Below are positions 30,531-58,756 of a DNA stretch of 64,000 bases, piece after piece. Source of the DNA: Portunus trituberculatus (lineage: Eukaryota > Arthropoda > Malacostraca > Decapoda > Portunidae). The first letter of the stretch is position 1. Each line of letters begins with the position of its first letter. Under the pieces are notes generated by a model. It saw only the letters and a program-made list of their open reading frames with translations, made no database searches and was not told where the DNA came from. The translations under genes and the position numbers were made by a program. The stretch is from contig NC_059283.1 of assembly GCF_017591435.1 (NCBI RefSeq), positions 6,467,012 to 6,531,011 of the forward strand. Direction: 5' to 3'.

Positions 30531-30975
30531 CTCGATTCGATGTTTCTTTTCTTCGTGGCCTTCCAGAGGAGCCTGCCATGGGTTCAAAATGAGAGCTGCA
30601 TGGTAAGCTCTGCCTCCGTTGAGCATTGTGCAGAGTGCTGGACTGTTGTCAAGAACCTGCTGCACCCTCAGCATGTGGCCTCTCTTTAGAGAAAAGGTAC
30701 TTCATCCTCCTCTTACATAAAACAATATATGTATAAATAAATAGAGAAAGAAAGAAAAAGAATAAAATAAATACTCCTGACTATTAAGTGCTCTACAGAA
30801 CAGATGATTGGCTGGCTGCAACAATGGGCCAAGTGCCAGCCATCATGAAAAGGAAGTAGAAATATGTTCTATTCTATAATATCCTCCATGTCTCAGAAAA
30901 AAACATAACACTACCATGATCAGTGAATGGTAGCTTCACACACAATAGAGATAAGATCACTTGAATCCTATTTCC

Positions 30976-31139
30976 AAGACGTAATGGAAAGTATAGAACA
31001 GGAAAGCATTTTTAACTCTCTTTCACTGTGGTTGGCCTCCTTGTAACAGCCAGCTACAAGACGTAATGGAAAGTATAGAACAGGAAAGCATTTTTAACTC
31101 TCTTTCACTGTGGTTGGCCTCCTTGTAACAGCCAGCTAC
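30976..31139. repeat. Perfect 82-bp tandem duplication
   Basis: AAGACGTAATGGAAAGTATA through CAGCCAGCTAC occurs twice back to back with no visible mismatch. Confidence 0.9.
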
Positions 31140-31362
31140 TCATACTCACTATCCTTTCTTGCATTTATAGTTAAATATTTGTATAGACAGTGATCAGAAT
31201 ACATAGTCAGTGTTAATTACATTTGCCCCAAAAACCATTAATCTGAGATCCTATTTAGATGTCTTTAGTAGACAGAATAATTGTAAGACACTAAGAAATG
31301 TATGATTACGTTTCTCATTGGACGTTGAGAAGGCCAGCCCTGAGGTGACTATCTTACTTCAG

Positions 31363-46720
<15,358 letters not shown>

Positions 46721-46731
46721 AATGAAGCAAC

Positions 46732-46734
<3 letters not shown>

Positions 46735-46772
<38 letters not shown>
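46735..46772. repeat. (GA)n microsatellite
   Basis: A 38-base GA tract. Confidence 0.95.
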
Positions 46773-46775
<3 letters not shown>

Positions 46776-46859
46776 GCACCCAAACTTCCGGTACAGACAG
46801 ATAATTAGTGAGGGCCACATCATATTCACGCACAGTTATGTAGGCTACTCGCATTCGTT

Positions 46860-48950
<2,091 letters not shown>

Positions 48951-48981
48951 CCAGTCCTTGTCAGACACTCAGACGGGTAGG

Positions 48982-51900
48982 ATGCGTTTCGTGACGCTCC
49001 TGGCGACCTTCACTGTTGTGGTTGCCGGCTCTCCCACCCAGCTGAGGGCGGTGTATGTGCCCAGGGAAGTGCAGCAGGAAAGCCATGACCTCGACCCCAA
49101 GTACGTGATAGGCGAGGTCATCGCCAGCGAGTTCGACCGCCACGTGCCCGTGCTGAGCGACAACCTGCGCGGGGAACTCAATACCCTTAGGAATGACATC
49201 AGCCGCCAATTCGACTCCCTCAAGCACCACATGGACGTGAAGCTGGACAGAATGCAGCGAGACGCCCCAGTTGTGGACACCCCGCAGCCCGTGGAGCAGA
49301 GACCCCGGCAGGAGACGCCCAGCAGCGCCACACCTGCCGCCACCATCCGCCACAACCTGGCCATGGCAGAGCTGCGGCGGCTAGGCTCGGAACTCACCCA
49401 GACCATGAACGAGGAAGTGACCAAGCTGCGCGAGGAGTTCCGCACCTCCCTCGAGCACCTACGCGAGCAGCTGCAGAACACCACGGACGTCCTGGCGGTG
49501 AAGCTTGGCAGCGAGTTCACGACCCAGGCGGAGGAGAGCACCACTGTGCTGAAGAAGGTGTTCTGTCTCACGCGGAACCAGATGACGCTCATTCAAGACA
49601 CGCTGAGCAACATCACCTCGGCCATCAAGGTAGGGAATACACACGACGCCGACTCCTCCACGACCCTCCCCCCTCCCCCCTTGGAGCACACCAGCACTTC
49701 GCATCGCCCCCTGCCCCGCTGCTTTCAACACTCACGGACACCAGCACGGAGTTCATCACCACTGTCATGACCGATACGGAGACTCCCATCACCACCATGG
49801 ACGCCATTAACACTACCGATGCTACCACTACCACGACCACCACCACCACTACCACCACATCCACCACCACCACGACCTCTACCACTCCAGAACCTGAGGT
49901 AATGGAAATAGCAACTCAGTGGGTAGGGAAGACTGGCATTCAGTCGTAGCATCAGACTGTATGGCGTCATCATTCATTTGAGATATAGGATGTTTGTATT
50001 TACTGCTGAATATTATCAACCATGTCAGATTACGTGGTATTAGTGTTAATTCATGAATCTGTATGGAGGAGTGACAGTTTCTCATGTAGCTTACGTCTCC
50101 TTCTGCTTCCTCAAGGACATGCCGAAAGACTGCATGGAGGCGCTTATCTACGGAATGACTCACTCGGGCGTCACCAAAATCAAGCCTTCCCCGGAGATGG
50201 AGCCGAAGGTAAAGGCGTGGTATTAGAGTCACGTTCTACACTCATTTCTTTGTTTCCTGCTTTCTCTCTCAATTATTCATCTCCTTTAAGACGTCTGTGT
50301 GTCCAAGTACCCAATATCATATCCTTGTCAAACTTCATAAATTGATGTAGGAATAAGTATAGTGTCACGTGATCTGCTGGCCTGCTAGTTGAAGAGTAAG
50401 TTGAATTTTATGTGGGTAGAAAGTGTGGTGCGACCAGAAGGTTGAAGGTGGCGGGTGGACGGTGATGCTGCAGAGGAAGAAACAGCCCACGCAGATTGAC
50501 TTCAGGAGGCCTTGGCAGGACTACGCGGAGGGCTTCGGTGATCCTGACGGCGAGTACTGGATAGGTAAGGTCACTGACTAATTGAGTGAGTGAGTGACTG
50601 ACTGACTGACTGATTGACTGACTGATTAAAGAGTTCTGGGTAAGTGAGGCCATTGAGTAGCTGACTGGCTGACTGATTGACTAACTGACTGGTTGGGTGA
50701 GTAGCTTGATTGACTGACTGATTGACTGACTGATAAACTGACTCACTATCTGGCCAATTAACTGTTAGACGTGCACTGGATTGGTGATTTGATGGGCTGA
50801 CTGAGTAACTGACTGACTAACTAACCGAATACTATATAGGAAGGAGAGTGAGTGACTGAGTGACTGACAATACGAAATCATAAGACACTGAATATAATGG
50901 ACAATTCTTATAACCAGTCAAATATCTTTCACTCGAGTCAATTGGGTATAATTTCCCTCAGGTCTGGAGGCGCTGTACAAACTGACGAAGGGCAACCCGT
51001 ACAACCTGAGGGTGGAGATGACGTGGGAGGATGAGGAAGCTGAATCTCTCTACGACTTCTTCAGGTAAATATGTATTTGTATGTGTGTGTGTTTTTCCTA
51101 TCTAATATTTCAACCTAACTGTATGCATGTATGTATGTATGTATGTATGTATGTATGTATGTGTATGAGTATGTTTTAGGTGAGAGGAAGATAGTCGCAG
51201 TTAAGTTTATTTTGTTGATAAGAATTGAAGAAAACTCTAATTCAATTTTTTTTTTTAGGTTAATTACGAGAGAATCGCCATTATTAGCGTTTTGTTTATG
51301 AGGATTAAAGAAAATGTGATTCTAGTCCACGTTTTCCTTGAGGTAAATAATGAAAGAGTCGCAGTCGCTACTGTTTTGTTGAGAATTTACGAAAACATTT
51401 ACTAGTCCACGATTTCTTTTGAATGAGGTGAATAATAACCCATTCTCTCGCCAGTGTGGGTCCTGCGCGGGCTGGGTATCGTGGGTATGAGCTGAACGTG
51501 GGTGGCTACAACAAGACCAGCACGGGCGGCGATGCGATGGAGTACCACAACGGCATGGACTTCAGCACCTTTGACCAGGACAATGATGGCGCCTCAGGTA
51601 GGTGTCGTGAATTATTATTATTATTTCTTTTTATACTTATTTGCTTCTTTTTTCTAATTTAGGCAAGAATATTCACGCACGAGACTAAGGTCTATATTCG
51701 GAAACGCTTTACTCTCTCAACACGACATTTTTTCAAGATCACATAGATAATTAGCACAGTTTTCAAGAGTGTTTCTCCAGTTAATAATGTAGAAATCTTG
51801 TCACTCTGCCTTTGGAATCGTAAAAAAAAAAAACACCTTAAAAACTCGCGGAAATTTAAATACAGCCTTTTTAGAATAGTTGAGGTGAAGAGCAGAAGTG

Positions 51901-52668
51901 TTTGAGAATACGAGCCTAAAAAAATAATGAAAGGCTACCTGTACACTCACCTGAATAATATAAATCAGGCTAAGTCAACTATGGAGTCACCTGTATAATA
52001 TAGACTCATTAGATTAGATCACCTGTATAACGTAGACCCACGCTAAACCACCCATTATCACCCATTTCCACTACCTATGACCTAAACTCATTTGAGAGGG
52101 AGGTGTCAAGTCATCTCTTTCTTTTGGCTAACTCTTCTGACTCTGTTCGAGGACCGGCACCTCAGTAGATCCTTCTTTTTTGTATTGCAGTTATTGTTCC
52201 CTCGGTCGGTTTTCTCCTCTTTCATGTAAAAAAAAGACTGACCTGTAAAAACAATCAGATCATGTCACCTGCTTCTGCACTTCCAACTTCATATGAATTG
52301 ACTATTTAAGAGAGACCTTCCACGACATTTATCCCTTTCTTTGATCTAATTCTTTATGACCTGTGAGGGGATTGACAAGTAAGAGGGCGTTTTTAAAATT
52401 TTGTGTTGCCCTTAACCGGCTTTTTCTCTCTTACATAAAAAAAAAAATCACCACTCACGTAACCCTACACACAGGTGGGAGCTGCTCGGAGTGGTCAGGC
52501 GGCGGCGGGTGGTGGTTCAACTATTGCTACTACAGTAACCCCACCGGCATCTATCCACCCAGCGACCTGCCACCGAACACCCAAGTGGATCACCTGGTAG
52601 AGTGGCGCAAGTGGCAGGGTTACTACACCTACCTGTCTTCCTTCCGCATGCTGATCAGACCCAATTAG
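48982..52668 (+). CDS. Secreted fibrinogen-related protein (ficolin/FREP-like lectin)
   Basis: Seven exons: 48982-49629, 49695-49898, 50116-50208, 50420-50564, 50962-51064, 51455-51597, 52475-52668; 1530 coding bases in frame, 509 residues. Signal peptide MRFVTLLATFTVVVAGS, then a long helical coiled-coil-like region (residues ~30-215), a Thr-rich mucin-like linker (exon 2), and a C-terminal fibrinogen domain of ~220 residues. Diagnostic motifs: KDCMEALIYGMTHSGV, GGGWTVMLQRK, FGDPDGEYWIG, the calcium site FDQDNDGAS, and GGSCSEWSGGGGWWFNYC with the paired cysteines. In crustaceans such proteins bind acetylated sugars and act in haemolymph immune recognition (family knowledge). The first intron would be only 65 bases, the least certain junction; an uninterrupted exon 1 would shift frame and stop at 49768. 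ATG at 48982 is preferred since an upstream in-frame start is non-ATG. Confidence 0.9.
50570..50870. repeat. (ACTG)n-type degenerate minisatellite
   Basis: GACTGACTGATTGACTG-type tetramers run through intron 4 of the fibrinogen-related gene; a short similar run lies in an MGAT2 intron near 54523-54550. Confidence 0.85.
51689..51916 (+). mobile_element. ~228-bp inverted-repeat element (family Q), best copy
   Basis: Ends GGTCTATATTCGGAAACGCT and, inverted, GGCTCGTATTCTCAAACACT; 14 of 21 terminal positions match. TAA flanks both sides. Interior contains TTTTCAAGAGTGTTTCTCCA and AATGTAGAAATCTTGTCA. In intron 6 of the fibrinogen-related gene. Confidence 0.7.
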
Positions 52669-52672
52669 ATTT

Positions 52673-52676
<4 letters not shown>

Positions 52677-52717
<41 letters not shown>
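52677..52717. repeat. (TG)n just after the stop of the fibrinogen-related gene
   Basis: The tract begins eight bases after TAG, so it is in the 3' UTR. Confidence 0.95.
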
Positions 52718-52718
<1 letters not shown>

Positions 52719-52996
52719 TGTTGAAGGAGTGTTGCTGCTGAATGTTAGTGGAGTAAATGTTGCGAAAATGTGTGTCTTTGATTGTGTTTGCTGCATTTGG
52801 AAGGTTAGCAGTGGTTGTAGATGTAGAAAGAGCGTTTGGGGTTGTTTGTGCAAGTCTAGACCGGTGGTAGTAAAAGTAGTGAGTGTACGTACATGTAAAA
52901 AATGGTGAGAAAGAAGGTGTTAGACAAAATTGTGATGATTAGTGATGAGAAAAGTAAAGAGCGTACTGAGAAAAAAAATGTGTTAAAATTTGTGAG

Positions 52997-53206
52997 TAAC
53001 CCCTTCAGTACTGAGACGCATTTCTACCTTGAGTTTTGTGTATGATTAGACCATTTTATTGACATCAGGAAAGGTCTATGGCGGTCAGAGGATTAATGGT
53101 GAGGGTATTCCCTAATTTAATCCCCACACAAGTTTCTGAAGCTGTATAAATTTACCAAATAATAACCAGAATAAATATGAAGACGCATTATGGACTGAAG
53201 GGGTTA
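52997..53206 (-). mobile_element. 210-bp inverted-repeat element (family P), complete copy
   Basis: Starts TAACCCCTTCAGTACTGAGA and ends TGGACTGAAGGGGTTA. The interior TTTCTGAAGCTGTATAAA and TGGCGGTCAGAGGATTAATG is the reverse complement of the copy at 56892. No open frame. Confidence 0.75.
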
Positions 53207-53594
53207 AGTGTAGAAAGGGCGTAGAAATAAAAATAAATGTCTGTGCAAGTGTAAAGAGTTGATGAAATACAGTAGCGAGGTGTATTTTCTATCTTTTTAA
53301 ATGCAGAAAGATGGAGAAGAAAGTATTTATTGGTATTTTAGGTCTCGAAAGGGGCATTGAAGAGTAATAAGGAGCATTTTGAGTTTTTTTAAGGTATTCC
53401 CAAATAAGAACAGCGGTGAGGGGTAGGTTTGAAATGAAATGTTTTAATGTATTGTTCAGGTCACAAGTTATCATCGGTGCGGTGCTTGGGACTTTTCATA
53501 ATGTTGTACAAACAATATCGAAATGCTTTATGAATAGTAAGTAATATGGGTGGATGATTAATACAACTAATACTGGCGATAGTTAAACTGACCG

Positions 53595-53596
<2 letters not shown>

Positions 53597-53646
<50 letters not shown>

Positions 53647-53714
53647 TTAAATATATGATACAGGTCTTTCTTACGCAAACATTCACTAATCTATATACAT
53701 TTATTACATAAAGG

Positions 53715-53756
<42 letters not shown>
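53597..53756. repeat. Two (AC)n tracts before a SINE
   Basis: AC tracts at 53597-53643 and 53718-53756; the second abuts the SINE head. Confidence 0.95.
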
Positions 53757-53758
<2 letters not shown>

Positions 53759-54043
53759 CCCGGTAGCTCAGTGGTTAGAGCGCTGGCTTCACAAGCCAGA
53801 TGACCGGGGTTCGATTCCCCGGCCGGGTGGAGATATTTGGGTGTGTCTCCTTTCACGTGTAGCCCCTGTTCACCTAGCAGTGAGTAGGTACGGGATGTAA
53901 ATCGAGGAGTTGTCCCGGTGTGTGGTGTGTGCCTGGTCTCAGGCCTATCCCAAGATCGGAAATAATGAGCTCTGAGCTCGTTCCGTAGGGATAACGTCTG
54001 GCTGTCTCGTCAGAGACTGCAGCAGATCAAACAGTGAATTACA
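53757..54043 (+). mobile_element. tRNA-derived SINE, subfamily 1, copy 3
   Basis: GGCCCGGTAGCTCAGTGGTT head with TTCACAA anticodon loop and GGTTCGATTCC B box; body as in copies at 1017 and 20398 with a short deletion (GACCTTGTT lost near 53912). Tail GTGAATTACACGTGTAACAC then AC repeats. Confidence 0.85.
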
Positions 54044-54225
54044 CGTGTAACACACACACACACTATGCTACAGAAAAGAACTCATAGATCTTTAAGAGAA
54101 CACGAATTTAAACATGACAAAAAGATCATAATATAATAGAGAGCCAGAAAGAAAAGGAATAAGACCACCTCCAGTGAAAGAAAACCAAGTGATGAAAAAG
54201 AAAACAGAAAAATAAAGAGGGAGAC

Positions 54226-56603
54226 TTAAACAGAAGTCATAGCTTGGAGACGAGCTAAGAAAGCCTCATCAACAGTATCATTCCCTATTCCTCGACACAA
54301 TTCCCTGTCCCTTAAGTCTCCCCAGCCTCCATTCCCCTTCTTGGGCTTCCCTGATTTCTTCCACGATCCCAGGGGCACCAGGATGTCAGGATAGAGCCAC
54401 TGTTTGCTGGCTGAGAGGCGAGAAACAGCGTTCTTGACTTCTGCCTGGACATCACACACTTTCTTTTTGACGTGAGTGCCGCTGTCAGGTGAAGAGAAGA
54501 GAATGTAGCGTGAGGAGGAAGAACTGGCTGACTGATTGACTGACTGACTGGTACTGAGTTGATGAATTAAGTAGAATTAACTTAAAAAGGGAGAATGCAT
54601 GATTTAATATGAAAATATATGTAGAGAATTATCAAAAAGTGAAGAGGAAAAACTGACTGATTGATAATAAACTGAGGAAATAAACAAAACAAATGAAGAG
54701 AAAAAAGAAGAATGTATGATTTGAGGTAAGAATTATACTGAAAAATAGCAAAATGGTGAAGGAAGAAAAGAACAGGAGAGATTTAGTTTTGTGTTTAGGG
54801 AGTTCTCACCAGCTGCCTAAGTGAAGGACGCGACTGAGCCTGAGGGACATCATGGAGAGGCGCTGTTCTAGGCAAGTCTGCGCCACGTTTGTCATGGTCC
54901 AGTCCCAGTTGTAGTCATCGAAGGTGCAGAATTTCTCCTTGCACTTACTGAGACTCCGCCACACCACCGCGTCCATAGCGAAGCCCAGGTTGTACTTCGT
55001 CACCCACCAGTCCCCTTTCTCCACCTGTACGGAAATATACAAGATAATGATAAGAAATAAGACGATTTAAGAACGGGGAAATGCAAGATGATAAGAGATA
55101 AGACGATTAAGAAAGGCGAAATACAAGGATGATAAGAGATAAGACGATTAAGAACGAAAAAAATATAAGGGTGATAAGAAATAAGACAATTAAGAACGGG
55201 AAAATGCAAGATGATAAGAGATAAGACAAGCAAGATCAGGAAAATGCAAGGATGATAAGAGATAAAAAAACAATAAGAGATGATAATAAGAGAGATACAA
55301 AGATGACATGAGATAAGACAATAAAAAGTGATAATAAGAGAAATTTGAGATGAAGAAAATACAAGATGATAAGAGATAAGGCAATTCGAGATAATAAAAA
55401 GAGACATAGAGGTAAGATGAATACAAGATAAAGATAAGAAATAAGACAATGAAGATAATACATTCACGAGTCTATCATTTTGTATATCTGAAAAAAAAGG
55501 ACGAAATTATACAAAGATTTTTATAAGAAGGATATAACCAAGGCAATATTTCCTTGCTATTTTTATTTCTGTCACACACTAAGGAAGAAATAAACAGAAA
55601 AAGAGAAAGGGGAAAGAATAGGAGAAAAATAGATAAATAGTATAAAATTACTCGTAAATGTGACGGTTTCAAGATAAAACAAGCAATAAGAAAAAAAGTA
55701 GAAAAAGACAAAAAAGAAGAGAAAATTAAAAGAAAGACAAAAAGAAAGAAAGGAGAATGAGATGATGATTATGAAGATGAAGAAAAAAAAGAACAAACAG
55801 GAAAACACAAAATTTTTATAAACATGAACATTAAATTTGTTGTAGTTCCTACGAGAGACAAAAAAAAAAGAAAAGAAAATAAACTCACTAAATTTTTATA
55901 AAGAGAGAAAAGGAAAAGAAAAGAAAATAGAAAGAAAAGAAGAACACGATCAAGAATAAGAATGGGAAGAAAATACGGACTCACCAATTTTTTATAAAGA
56001 GAAAAAAGGAAAAGAAAAGAAAAAAATAGAACGAAAGAAGAGGAACAAGAATAACAAGAAGATGAAATATAGACTCACCAAATTTTCATAAAGAGAGAAA
56101 AGGAAAAGAAAAAAAATAGAAAGAAAGGAGAAGAACAAGAACAAGAACAAGAAGGAAATTTACTCATTATCTTTTTATAAAGAGAGAAAATGAAAAAAAG
56201 AAAGGAAAAAAGAAGAACAAGAAGAAATTATAGACTCACCAAATTTTCATAAAGAGAGAAAGGAAAAGAAAAGAAAACAAAAAAATTGAAAGAAAGGAAA
56301 AGAACAAGAACAACAAGAACAAGAAGAAAAAATACACTCACCAAATTTTTATAAACATGAGGATTTAATTTATTGTAGTTTCCAAGAGCTAGAACTTTGC
56401 AGGAGGGGCAGAGGGCGGGGCGGAGGCGCTGCATGAGGCTGAGGACGTGGAGGATGTCAGGGGAGACGTAGTGGTCCTCCTCCAGGAACACCACGTGGCC
56501 CATGTAGTTGTCCCGGGTCACCCTCAGGCCCTCGAACACTCTGACGAAGGAGGAGTGTTGGCTGGGTCATGCTGTTTTTTTCAATTTAGTATTTGATTTA
56601 TTG

Positions 56604-56694
<91 letters not shown>

Positions 56695-58710
56695 TTATCT
56701 ATCCACTACTCAAATTATGTATTAATCACAATATCCTCTTCTTTCCTTTTCCTCTTCTGTTTTCTGATCCATTTAATTTTTTTCCTATACATCTATCTAA
56801 TATTTCACAAATCACTAATTTCATACTCAAGACAGCTTCTCTTTCCACCTTCTCATCCCTCTCCCTTATCTCGGAGCCATATGATCACGTTTAACCCCTT
56901 CAGTATCATGATGCATTTCCATATTTATTCTGCTTATATTTGGTGATTTCATGCATCTTCAGAAACTCATGTGGGGGATCAAAATAGTGAAGACTGTGGC
57001 CATTAATCTTCTGACCTCTATAGACTCTCCTTAATGTCAATAGAATGGTCTAATCGTACACAAATATCAAGGTAGAAATGTGTCCCAGTACTGAAGGGAT
57101 TAACAGGCGCACAGGTGAAGTGAATCGAGTCTTCTTTACCTATGTATCTTCCACCACCAATGATGCTTGATCTGCGTGAAGGAAGCCTCCCTGTAGTGGC
57201 CGTAGCTGTCTGGCCATTTCGCATTCTGACAGTCAGTATTCTTCCCTTTGCTGTTGGAAGAAAATGTAGATTAGTAAATTGGTGTTGTGAGTAATAAATT
57301 GATTAGTATATTAGTGTTGTGGGCATCAAATAAAATAGTAAATTAGTGTTGTAGGTAACAAATAGATTATTAAATTAGTGTTGTAGGTTATAAATACATG
57401 AGAAAATTGTTTAGTTAGTCACATCAGCTGAACCTAATCATGTCAGATCCGGCACCATAAGAATGAATAAGTAAATAAATCAATAAATGAGGCACGAGTG
57501 TTATTGGAGAAGTAAGTAGATATTAGCAAGATTCGTCAGTCATGTCAATAAAACTGAGTCATGTTCGGTCAGTCAACTCATGAGAGTATATAAGCAGATG
57601 AATAAATAAACGAGATACGAATATAATAGTCAAAATTTGAATTGAACCTGTATTTTTTGTATCGTTTAGTAATCACGTAACGCCAGATGGTCCATTGATA
57701 AAGCAGTAACAGTTCTTTTTTTTCTCTTCCTACCGAGATTGTCGATAGCCGAAACTGATCACTTCTCAGTTTTAAGAGATAAGGAAACAGTGTGGGTGTG
57801 CGAGTGTTTGTCCGTAACGTACTATTCCTGACACTACACGTCACGCTACGACTGTGTCATCACTAATCGAAATAATAGAACGATGCAAACTTTCCTGGTG
57901 AGTTGACTTTGTTATAACTGTCTGTGGTAAAGCGAAAATCATACGAACATGACGGCAGCTGAACTATTGCGTCTTATCGTTAATACGTGTTATATTCCAA
58001 TAACAAACCATGGCATTGTTATTTTTAGCTGTTTACTTCCTTATAACAGTACAGACTTTCCTAGCGAGTTGGCTTTGGGTTAATGAAGTTTTCGATTAAA
58101 AGAAAAATAAACATAATGGCTGCCTAACTATTGCCTCTTGCTAATTTCAGTACGTGATTACAGTAAGGGAATCAGTCATCGTGAAACTGCAGCTTCGACT
58201 CATGGGATCGACGCACTGTAGGGAGAGTCTCGAATTGCGTGAACCCGTGAACTGGAAACGAACTCGTCAAAATGGAAGAGACTGCTCAGTTTCATTATGC
58301 ATTCCTTCCTGTATCACACCGGACATCGCACCTCACGACCTTCGACTGCCACAGCATTGGTGAGTCAACTACAACAAGTCTGATTAAGCATGATAAACAC
58401 TGATGAATTATACACGAGGTCCTGTTAACATCCTCGCCATTGTGATGAAATGAGATAAGATAAGAATTATTTACGTATTGGTGTTCCAGGAGCAGTCCTT
58501 GGGGTCCCTGCCGGGGAAGACCAGAGGGTACAGCTGAATGGAGAACGGGAAGAACATCTGCATCACCCTGAAGTCCGTGATATTCCTGACGAAAGCGTTG
58601 ATGGCGGGGTCCCACAGATCGTGACTGAACACCACCATGGCGTCCTGTATCCCTTTCACCGCCCGCAGGCTCGCCACCAGGTAATGCAGGTTCTCCAGGC
58701 GCTTGTGTAC

Positions 58711-58756
<46 letters not shown>

